Source: Trametopsis cervina
Taxonomy: Eukaryota; Basidiomycota; Agaricomycetes; Polyporales; Irpicaceae
Direction: 5' to 3'
NCBI GenBank assembly: GCA_022385755.1
Contig: MU278363.1
Span: 188,661-252,660 of the forward strand
DNA: 64,000 bases
Shown here: positions 34,441-43,314 of the stretch, piece by piece
Layout: every line of letters starts with the position of its first letter
How positions within the stretch are numbered: position 1 is the first letter of the stretch
Position numbers and translations under genes: made by a program
The notes under the pieces: model-generated
Told to the model about the DNA's origin: nothing
What the model saw: only the letters and a program-made list of their open reading frames with translations
Databases searched by the model: none

Positions 34441-36407
34441 TGCTTATACTCTCTATGTAGTTTGGGAAAGTAGTAATGAAAAGCATTTGAGAAAAATTAG
34501 CAGCCGGTAGGCACAAAGCTTAGTCAGGCGCATGCTCACAGTTACAAAACCCAATGACCCTTTTCACAGACTGATTTTCCAAAAAGCACTTCATGATTGC
34601 TATATTGTGCTCAGAGTGTGTAAAGAACCCAGGGATCTATAGCGGAAGGATAAACAAACGTTTGCTTAGCATTGAGAAGTTCACCTTGTGCCCTCCTCCA
34701 AAAGTGAGGCCATGAGTAATGCATAAATAGCTTGTGCCTCATTAAGCATCAACACCATCATGTTCTATTTTCCGAAACCTCATATCTCTACTAGCTTTCA
34801 GCAGAGCCTTTCAGTACTTATATTGGACATTCTCACAATCTCCATGCTCATTTGGCGGGGAGACGCATGCTGCAAAGATTCTACCCTTGCAATCTTGGAT
34901 CACCTTGGATGATCTATGGGATGGCACACTTAGCCTTGTGATCAGAGAGGGAAAAAGGGCTGTCAATGCTTACCTTCTATTCTATTTTAAAATCTTGAAT
35001 CTCTGATCTATGTAATAGTGCAGGCCATGATAGGCACACTCAGGGTGGAGGGTGTGACCAATAAACTCAGGGCTTATGCTGGGCATATCAACAGCATTGA
35101 AGTTGATAGCAATCGGCTCAGGCTTAGGGTGATTCTTTTCTTGGTAGGGCTTTCAGCTTGCAAGTTGTTCCTTTTTAAATGTCTTCTCTCTAGTTCTCCG
35201 ATGGCTTCTTTTACTCTAGCAGCCAGGGGTGCGCTGATGCTGCGCTGCCGCATACATGCAAACGGACTCATCCCGCCTTCTCTTCAGCAATCCTTCAGTC
35301 AGAGAGGCAAGGTCAGAATTTAGAGCAGGGGATATAAAGACTGTGCTGCTTTCTGCAATAACAGCAGCGCTCTGGGGCAAGCGGAAAAGGCCTTGTAACC
35401 CATACCCACCGCTTGCCCACATTGTATCTTCAAACCTTTGAGCATCACGGATAAGGAAGTCAATAGACCCCTCAACCTGAAACCCTAGCACTGTGCTGCA
35501 AGCTTTAGGGCAGTCTTCTATGAAATGAAGCTGGGGCTGCATATGTGTGAGCATTGCAGAGGCACTGGCTTAATGATGCATGTTATATCAGGAAACACTT
35601 TTACCAATATGAAATAATCACACACGAGAACTACAGTATGCAGTCAACAGAGGTCTTTAAAATCATGGAGCAGAAGCTCAACTCACCCCATACTGAAACA
35701 TCTGTACGTTTGGGTGGTAAGTGCTTTTCCTGCTTCCTCTTACAGGCAACTTGCCATCTTCTCTTACTTTGTTCATTTTCACCGCACCTTTCTTCACAAT
35801 GATTTGTTCTGATTGTCAAACTAACTTTCCTCTCCTTTTAACATTCGATAGCATTGTTCAATGTAAGCAGTGCATGCTGAGCCAAGGAAAGTCCGTTACA
35901 GAACAAAAGATTCTCAAGGTGCATTTCATACTTTTTCTTGGAATTCCATAGAAAAGACTCAAAGTTACGTAGGGTCTGTACTATTGCATAGGCTGTGACC
36001 TTATCGCTTTGCTAGTATGTCATAATTGTAAGAAGAAAATTGGTGCACACTTTTCTTCTGATTTCTATTAGATTATACTTAATTATTTGGACTTTATAGC
36101 AGTTCTCCGCCATTCCCCAATTTCTGCTTCTTATACTAGGCTTTTTCGAGTTTTATCAAAAGCTGAAGGCAAATAAAAGCCAAACCTGCTTGTCTGATTG
36201 AACAGGCTCAGACTTTATATCTACTTGGTTGTGTTCAAAAATAAACTTAAGAGATTCAGTGACTGAACAAAAGAGGGACAGGATCAAAGTATTCTTATCT
36301 GACAATCATGAAAGTATTTCATTTCGTCTATTAGCATGCTCAATATGCTTTATCTAACATTTATATAAATTTAGAGATAATGTTTCTGTTATAAAAAGTC
36401 AAGATCT

Positions 36408-36497
36408 GTATCATGATTATATGCATAGCACCCAATTTATTTGATTTTCTTTCTTTTATTTTGGCGCATTCTATATGTCTTTGCGATCACATTTCAA
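36408..36497 (+). mobile_element. LTR 5' fragment (same family as 37700 and 42169 LTRs)
   Basis: About 90 bases match the first part of the LTR at 42169-42871: a TCATGRTTATA start, AGCACCCAATTTATT, TTTTATTTTG, CGCAT and GTCTTTGCGATCAC follow in the same order. The rest is missing. It is truncated by older rearrangement and lies just left of a different LTR. Confidence 0.75.
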
Positions 36498-36603
36498 ATG
36501 TGGGCCAGCTGGTGGAGAGGGTATACCCTGAATTATATTAGCTCAGTTACCACCAAATTAAGCAGAATAAGACATACCTTACGATCACTTCCTTCCTCAT
36601 CAT

Positions 36604-37155
36604 TGTCACGCTTATGCCAAACCCTAGAGCTCGTTCGATGTCGAGAGTAGAGTGAAGCACGCAACAGAAAGGCTTATCACACAGTACAGACCCTCGCAGA
36701 GACAAGTAACTAGGCAGACTACAACGACGAGGGATTAACCCTAAATCAAGGCTAAAGACCAAGTTAGATACTACTCTACAAGTATTTAGTACAAATGAAA
36801 CCTCACCTAAAGACCAAGAGGTCAAGTCTGAGGTCTTTAGAGCGAGGGACAGGCGGTATATATACACTAGAGGAGGGACCCCTGGAACCGGGTAGGACTC
36901 CTGATACTAAGCTGAATCAGCGATGATGCTAGATGGTGTCATCGATGGTGCAATATGGCGCCATCTTCCAGAACCTTCCATCCATCACGTGATTCGTCAC
37001 ATGATCGGTCACATGATTAGGTCATGTGATCCCTAGCGCTAACTACGAGTCCTTGACGCCCTACAGGCGCTAGTAGTCCAGTCACGAGGAATTAAGTACC
37101 GCTTGCATAGGCGCGGCCACGCTCAAAAGAGACGCCTCAGCCCAAAGTCGTGACA
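36604..37155 (-). mobile_element. Solo LTR, family 1, with ATCAT target duplication
   Basis: 552 bases beginning TGTCACG and ending CGTGACA, that is, with 7-base inverted ends. It is flanked on both sides by ATCAT (36599-36603 and 37156-37160), a perfect 5-bp target duplication as made by Ty3/Gypsy-type and many other LTR elements. A TATA-like run (GGTATATATAC near 36852) reads on the minus strand, suggesting that orientation. There is no internal coding region, so the element was lost by LTR-LTR recombination. Confidence 0.9.
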
Positions 37156-37159
37156 ATCA

Positions 37160-37320
37160 TCCTCAAGCTCTTTTCTGTTTTGGAACAGAAACAGCAGAAT
37201 GATTGAATGCATTCAGACCAGTGACAAAATGGTCAGCTACAAGCTCTGCCACCTCATCATAGTGTGGAAAGCTTTTCTTCCTCCAGATTGCCATCCTCGG
37301 ATGCTTCTGAATCATGCTAA
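37160..37320 (-). pseudogene. Transposon-associated gene fragment split by an LTR
   Basis: The minus-strand frame reads RKKSFPHYDEVAELVADHF and then VTGLNAFNH, a wording I associate with repeat-borne Agaricomycete proteins of unknown role. A shifted frame continues NRKELEDDEEGSDRK, running across the ATCAT target site into sequence left of the solo LTR (36560-36600). The LTR therefore landed inside this gene or its remnant. No catalytic domain is visible. Confidence 0.45.
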
Positions 37321-37699
37321 GTATATAGCTATGTGCCCTATGATAATGAACTTAACGGACCACTAGGTATGCACTCCAAACAGCATCCTCTGCTGTGACC
37401 AGCATTTTGTCATCATCCTATCCAAAGCCTGACAGACCTTGCAAAGTCCGAATAGCAAGCAAGTTCTTCTTATGCTACTAAAGTGTTTGCAAGAATGACA
37501 CGGTGCCGTGTAGTTGACCGCGTCGAGCGTAAATGTATGGTTCTGTTCCATGCTACAGAAACCTGTTGCTCTCCCGACACGTCGAGCTACAGAGTGCAAA
37601 CCAAGAAGATAATAGAGCCATAGCACTTACTGAACCCCATCGAGACTGACATGTATCTGCAGACTTTACAGCCCCTCCATTAATGGTCTCTGAGCCAGT

Positions 37700-38388
37700 T
37701 GTCACAGAGACTAAGTCACGTGACGCCCAGGGATCAACTTTAAACTCAAGACACCGATTGGTGTAAGTCCTTTACTCAAGGAAAAACAGCTGACAAGCTG
37801 TGCGCACGCTAGCCCAGTAAAGACCAAATATTTATTAGTAAGTAGTTACAATACAAACAGTAAGTAAAAAGGCTTACCTAGTCCAGTAAAGACCAAAAGG
37901 TCGAGATGAGGGCTAGGAGCGATAAAGACCGGGTATTTATACTACTGAGTCTGCGCACGGACCACTTTAGGGCAGAGCAGATAGGACAATAGACAATCAT
38001 GCGGTGCGACAATAGAAAGGGAAACAATAGGAAAGAACAATAGAGAACAATGATGAAGGGGATAATAGGAATAGTGCCACTCTGGGCGTAATTACTAAGT
38101 GCTGAGCCTGAGTCATAGACTGATGGACTGGGAGTCTGATGGGTCGGGGAAAGGAAGAGTCTGGGGTTCCGGAAGGATCTGGAAGCCGTGTGGAGTTGCA
38201 GAGCCGGTGATGTCGTTATCAGTCTGGGCCGAGCGAGAAGCGCGAGTGCGCGTGCATATGCATGTCATGCAATCGTGCAGGTCATGAGACCATGTTGATG
38301 AGTCACGTGATCACGAAGATGTGTAGGATGCGCTAAAATAAAATAAAAGAAATCGAATAAATTGAGCGCTACACGTATAACCATGACA
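37700..38388 (-). mobile_element. Solo LTR, family 2, with CCAGT target duplication
   Basis: 689 bases starting TGTCA and ending TGACA, flanked on both sides by CCAGT (37695-37699 and 38389-38393), a perfect 5-bp target duplication. On the minus strand it carries a TATA box (AGTATAAATACCC near 37930) and a downstream splice-donor-like TAGGTAAGCC. It is an inverted, diverged copy of the LTR at 42169-42871. No internal region is present. Confidence 0.93.
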
Positions 38389-38788
38389 CCAGTCAACTGT
38401 TTTGAGGCGATGGTCTATGTCATGGATTTCCATCTATTGTCAGACATATGTCCAGCACCCTTGCTCTGCCTCATGGAAGCAAGCAAGGTCTCAATGGATT
38501 TAGAAGTCCAAACAGCTTTATTGAACATGAGAATGGAGGTAAATATAGGAAGACATGAGAAGACACAGCACACCGCATGACAGAACGCGCCACCACAACT
38601 AAGTAATTTGAGTGCTCAGTACTCGAGCACTCGGATCTGTGTGACAATGCAATCTCAGCCCAAGACACATCTCCGAGCCCATCAGGTTGGGCTCAAGAGA
38701 TCATTTTTGACTCATCCCAAGTCCTATGCTATTTGACAAGGATTTCCCATCTCAACCTGACCCAATCTGGTGTACCGACCAGGCCCTA

Positions 38789-39708
38789 ATAGATCAATAA
38801 CTGCTACTAATGCCATCAAAACCATACAATACGGTAACAAAATATGATTATAAACGTATATTCCCATCAGAATTCTCATGCTTTAGGGCAAAACTTATCA
38901 ATATCGCAGAACCTCAATGGGCTAGATGTTACTGGAACGATTTTAACTTTGTACCTCAGGAATCGTAAATTAATAAATTTTCGCTCTCTGTTCACTTTCA
39001 TAAGAAATCTCATAAGAGGCAGTTTTGTATGCACTTCAAACATTGTTGTTAGCCTTGTGTGGTTTTCCAGGCTTGTCAAAAGCTTTGGGAATAACTTTTG
39101 TTTTACTGAAAACTAGGTGGTCTTGAGCAGAATCTATTAGAGCAGTTGTTTGTTTAGTATTTTCCTTTCAGTTGTTACTTTTTATAGAGGTGGAACAAAA
39201 TAAACAATTTCATGATCATTACAGTTTACCAAAATATGTGTGTTTCTGATAGAAAAAAAGCTCAGTATGTTGTATTGGCAAAAAAGTGTCACTTACTTTT
39301 CACTCCATTCTATTACTTCAACTCCTGATTTACATAACTTCTTTAAAGAGAAACAAGTTTTTGAGGCATGTGCTGGTAACTCCATAAAGGCTGGCTCAGT
39401 TTTCTTGACATCAGTCAAGCTAGTAAGTACTGTCACACAGATAGCAATAGAAAGAATATACTTTAGATGAGAAGGTGGTAAATATTTAAAAGCATGTGTT
39501 AAGTCATCTCGATGCTGACAATATCTGTTACGATTCCTGAGGTACGAAGTTAGAATCGTTCCAGTACGGTCTGGCACTTTGACGTCTTGCGACATGTGAC
39601 GCTTTTTGATCCCAATGCGTGGGAATTTTATCTGAATACACTTTTATAACCATATTTAGTTACCATTTTGTATGGTTTTGATGGCATTAGTAGCAGTTAT
39701 TGACCCAT
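38789..39708. mobile_element. Non-autonomous DNA transposon with ~180-bp terminal inverted repeats
   Basis: The left end (38789 to about 38970) and the reverse complement of the right end (about 39528-39708) align almost throughout: TCAATAACTGCTACTAATGC, CATCAAAACCATACAA, TACTGGAACGATT and CTCAGGAATCGTAA are shared. TA dinucleotides flank both ends (38787-38788 and 39709-39710), as in Tc1/mariner-type insertions. The ~560-base centre is AT-rich with no transposase. TA being the target duplication is inferred, since TA is common in this sequence. Confidence 0.8.
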
Positions 39709-40014
39709 TAGCAATTTGTGTGGTTGAGCGCTTATTTGAGACTACAAAACTTCCTCGATTTTTACAGCCTCCCCATCCCCAAAGTTTCCCAGCAATTTGT
39801 ATATCTACATGTAGCCATGACATTGGGCTACACTGTGGTCACCTTTATTAAGGAAACTGTGCAGAATTGAGAGCAGAAGATGAGAAACACATATGCCCTT
39901 TTTGGGAAATAAGCGCCCGACTTTGATGGGCTTCGGTTTGGCTCATAAAACACTTCTAGCTAAGAGCCCCCCTCATTTGAAGTATATTCCATGCCTCAGT
40001 GTTGTTTTATTACC

Positions 40015-40162
40015 TTTGAAAACTTGCATTGTCGATGTTTTTCGAGTATTTTGTGTTTTCTGAGCTTAATAATGCAGCTACAGCAATTCCGTGCATGGTG
40101 GGAGGATTAGATTAGATAAGCGCACACCTTCCATTTTGGGAAGATACACTCCCACGGTCTGT
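40015..40162 (+). repeat. Three-copy diverged repeat, copy A
   Basis: Shares with copies at 41213-41372 and 41470-41628 the ordered blocks CGATGTTTT, TTTCTGAGCTTAATAATGCA, CTACAGCAA, GATTAG..AAG and CCCACGGTC. Same orientation as the other two. Unknown element. Confidence 0.75.
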
Positions 40163-40342
40163 CCACACCTTTACATGTATGCCTTTCACTCAATACTCAA
40201 GCTAGAACAGCCATTTGACATCTCAGACATATGCCTAAATGTATTACATAATGTATTCTGATTTTAGCGCATTTGTCTGTATTTTATGGAGCTTTCTATG
40301 CGCCATTTTGCACATGTTCTAGTAAAAGAGAGCATTTTGCGA

Positions 40343-40373
40343 GATCACATGACCGTGGGAGAGTCATGTGATC
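40343..40373. repeat. Perfect 11-bp inverted repeat
   Basis: GATCACATGAC at 40343-40353 and GTCATGTGATC at 40363-40373 around nine bases. The CACATG and TCACATGA words also recur in the LTRs of this island. Confidence 0.75.
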
Positions 40374-40711
40374 GTGTGAGAGGGGGTTGCCAAGCCTTTC
40401 AGAATTTCTGGCGATTTTTCCAGATTTTTTCGGATTTTATTGGAGGCTCCAAAGATGATTTTAGCGAAAACAGCCCAAAAAAGAGCCAAACAAGAGCCAA
40501 ACAAAGGCCGGTCAGTACTACAGGCCGCTCTGAGCGGACGGGTGTGCGCCTAATTAAGCGCCCAAGACGCGCACCATGTGCCAACATCAGCCTCAAGCCA
40601 ATCAGCACACTGTGAGTCAGCAGAATTGACCTTTAAACAGAGGCCTACCAGTAGACGCCCGAAATTAGGTTCCGAGAGGGGTAATTCTGCTTATGCATTT
40701 CAAAAACTGGC

Positions 40712-40792
40712 ACCAGCAGGGATTGAACCGGAAGCCTTGCAGTCAGCAATAAAATTTGCCATGCATACCATTTAGCTACTGAGCCATATAAT
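40712..40792 (-). ncRNA. tRNA-like fragment, probably SINE head or tRNA relic
   Basis: On the minus strand an A-box-like TAGCTAAATGG (40778-40768) is followed 38 bases later by a canonical B box GGTTCAATCC (40729-40720). Between them a GCAA/TTGC stem could form an anticodon arm. The acceptor stem does not pair well, so it is not a working tRNA. Its place in a repeat island suggests the RNA polymerase III head of a SINE; no A-rich tail or target duplication was established. Confidence 0.5.
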
Positions 40793-40865
40793 CTGCCCTA
40801 CTGTATTACTCCAGTATACAATGAAGCACCAGTGCAGTCAATAAGCAATATCACACACATTGTAA

Positions 40866-41090
40866 ATAGAAGTTGTTATTGAGTAAGTGGGAGCTGTTAC
40901 AGAGTAAGTAAAAGTTGTTACTGGGTAAGTAGACACTGTTATTGAGTAAGTAATATTTGTTACTGAGTAAATAGACATTGTTATGAAGTAAGTAATAGCT
41001 GTTACCAGAGACATACAATTTGTTACAGGTAAGTAAATGGGTAAGTAATAGTTGTTACTGGGTAAGTAATGGTTACTTACCAGATTAGGC
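40866..41090. repeat. Degenerate minisatellite
   Basis: About nine loose copies of a unit resembling GTTGTTACTGAGTAAGTA with spacers of variable length. It lies between repeat copies A and B, and its frames are not coding. Confidence 0.8.
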
Positions 41091-41212
41091 GCCCATATTT
41101 GACCCCTCCAGAAGGTACCCATGGTATAGTACACCTTGTTATTATCAACACTAACAGTATTGCTTAGAAATTGAAGTCTCTAGGGCTGAAATAAACTTGC
41201 CCAAATGCGGAA

Positions 41213-41372
41213 ATATGGCTCTCAATTTCGATGTTTTGGCAGTATTTTGCACTTTCTGAGCTGAATAATGCAGCTACAGCAAAGCTGCTTGTGGTGATGA
41301 CATCAGATTAGCTAAGCAGACGTTTTCCGCATTTGGAGGTAGTTTTCCCACGGTCAATAAATTGACTGTAGA
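41213..41372 (+). repeat. Three-copy diverged repeat, copy B
   Basis: Same ordered blocks as copy A (40015-40162), closest to copy C in its end (CCCAC...AATTTGACTGTA). Just after it, 41376-41412 is an inverted match to 40410-40450, hinting at a larger foldback structure. Confidence 0.75.
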
Positions 41373-41469
41373 GCCTCAAATAAAATCCAGAAAAATTCGG
41401 AAAAATCATATTAAATTCTGAACAGCCTATAGAGCCATTTATACATGTTCGTTTGCCCTTTAATAGTTA

Positions 41470-41628
41470 TGAGACCTTCCAAAACTTGATATTTTGGTAA
41501 TGTTTTGAACTTTCTGAGCTTAGTAATATAACTACAGCAAAATGGTTTGCAGTAATGACATCAGATTACATAAGTGTACATTTTTCACATTGGGACGTCT
41601 TTTTCCCACAGTCTATAATTTGACTGTA
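41470..41628 (+). repeat. Three-copy diverged repeat, copy C
   Basis: Third copy of the sequence at 40015-40162 and 41213-41372, starting about 98 bases after copy B ends. Blocks CTTTCTGAGCTTAGTAAT, CTACAGCAAAA, GATTACATAAG and CCCACAGTC remain. Confidence 0.75.
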
Positions 41629-42168
41629 AAGTAATCATTTTTATCCATAAAAAAGCAGAAACAGTTGCTTGATTTGTTGAAAATATCTTAAGACATATAA
41701 AGGCCTCAGGAATCGTAACCTGCCGCTTGCCGGCCTGCTCACCAAGTCATGCTTGAACTTCTTCTTTTTCAGCTTCTTTTTGATTAAAAATCTACAGAAA
41801 GTGGGTTGTACAGTAAGATGTTGAGCAGAAGATTCCATAGCTGTATTTTCTGATTCAAAGCGTAACATAGTGCAGTCTAGATTTTCATCAACTTTTAAAA
41901 ACTGTTCTTGAAGACAAAGAGCCTCAAGCTTAACAGCAAAGTTGAACTGAGTTTTGTGCGCCTTAAACTCTGGAAAGAAGTACAAATATCAGTACATGGT
42001 GAGAGAGCTGCCCAGTGACAAAGAAAAAATAACAAACATACCATCTGCCATCTCATCTTCTGCAAGTAATTGCCTCATGCTCACTTGAACAGATCCAGTC
42101 ACTGATGCTGTTAAGCTAGATCAGCCAATGACATGAGGGAATTGGTTCAACTTATCAGAATGCGTGAA

Positions 42169-42871
42169 TGTCATGGTTATACGTGTAGCACCCAATTTAT
42201 TCAATTTCTTTTATTTTATTTTGACGCATCCTACACGTCTTTGCGATCACGTGACTCATTGACACGGTCCCATGACCTGCACAATCACATGACTTGCATA
42301 TACATGCGCACTCGCACTCCTCACTCAGCCCGGACTGATAGCAACATCATCAGCCCTGCAACTCCGCATGGCTTCCGGATCCTTTCGGAACCTCAGACTC
42401 TTCCTTTCTCCGACCTATCGGACTCCCGGTCCATTGGTCTATGACTCAGGCTCAGCATTGGTAATTATACCTGAAGTGGCACCATTTCCTATTGTCCTCC
42501 TCAGTTCATTGTCCCCGTTTCTTATTGTTCCTTCTTCTATTGTCGTGCCATACTATTGTCCTATTGTCTTGCTGCCACACTCTATTGTCTTTATTGTTCT
42601 ACCCTAAAGTGGTCCGTGCGCAGCCTCCAGTAGTATAAATACCCAGCCTCCTTCGCTTCTAGCCCTCATCTCGACCTCTTGGTCTTCACTAGGCTAGGTA
42701 AGCTTTGTATTATCTTACTTGTATTTAGATAGCTTACTAATACACTTGGTCTTCACTGGGCTAGATCTGTGCACAGCTCACTAGCTGTTTTCTCTGAATA
42801 AGAGACTTACACCTTGTGGTGTCTTGAGATAAGGGTGATCCCTATATGTCATGTGACCAGTCTCTGTGACA
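42169..42871 (+). mobile_element. LTR, family 2, without matching target duplication
   Basis: 703 bases starting TGTCATGGTTATACG and ending CTCTGTGACA. It matches the complement of the solo LTR at 37700-38388 over its full length, including TATA box (AGTATAAATACCC near 42633) and the CT-rich R/U5 part. Flanks are GTGAA and GTCCC, so the target duplication is absent: the copy either is old, recombined with another element, or belongs to a rearranged structure. No primer-binding site or internal domain follows. Confidence 0.85.
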
Positions 42872-42907
42872 GTCCCGGCTCACTTGGGAGTCTATTACAT
42901 AAGCCGA

Positions 42908-43018
42908 ATTACCATATCAGATAGCACCATCATTACCATATCAGGTAGCACCATCATTACCATATCAGGTAGCACCATCATTACCATATTAGGTAGCACC
43001 ATCATTATCATATTGGGA
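42908..43018. repeat. 24-bp minisatellite, about 4.6 copies
   Basis: Units start at 42908, 42932, 42956, 42980 and 43004, with consensus ATTACCATATCAGGTAGCAC plus CATC. The copies differ by one or two bases. It lies just right of the family 2 LTR. Confidence 0.95.
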
Positions 43019-43314
43019 ATGTTCACTTTTTTCCCCATCAAAATTTTCATTCAAAGAATTAAATAAGTTCAATGAGATTACATTGTCCCTACAGCCTGTG
43101 CAACTAGTTTAGACATGTTTCTGGGCCTCTAAGGACAATGTGGTGAATGGTATTAAAAAAGTTGGTGACACAGCTCTCGGAGGTCGGTTTTGAGCGCTGG
43201 GTACTGTAGATGAACAAACGCATCATCAGCACAACATATCAAGCGCCCATAGATGTAAACCGCCACTCTTTCCCTCCGCCGTCCGTGCATTCATCCACCA
43301 CTACCACCACTACC

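Larger units (their letters stand above)
30042..43314. other. AT-rich island of degraded mobile elements, no intact gene
   Basis: From about 30440 to 43090 the composition changes abruptly to AT-rich, stop-dense sequence in every frame. The flanks, 30042-30440 (GDPD2 promoter) and 43090-43314 (gephyrin promoter), return to host composition. Inside I can name two solo LTRs with target duplications, one further LTR, one LTR fragment, a TIR element, a tRNA-like fragment, a three-copy repeat, two minisatellites and broken gene remnants, each listed separately. Stretches 32100-34000, 34450-36400 and 39710-40000 hold nothing I can identify beyond short frames (the longest, 32757-33191 on plus, is 144 residues with no domain). 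Confidence 0.85.

Noticed and set aside
35216..35554. 112-residue minus-strand frame upstream of the dioxygenase relic
   Set aside because: Could be the missing N-terminal part, but I see no motif linking it to that family.
40286..40615. 109-residue plus-strand frame
   Set aside because: Overlaps an 11-bp hairpin and an inverted repeat; composition is not protein-like.
37700..42871. The two family 2 LTRs as the ends of one retrotransposon
   Set aside because: They face opposite directions and one has its own perfect target duplication, so they are separate insertions.
42908..43018. Regular repeats as a CRISPR array
   Set aside because: The 24-bp units abut without spacers and the genome is eukaryotic; this is a minisatellite.
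30042..43314. Island as a giant cargo-carrying transposon (Starship type) or provirus
   Set aside because: No tyrosine recombinase captain, integrase, reverse transcriptase or intact cargo gene was seen, and the island is a patchwork of small elements.
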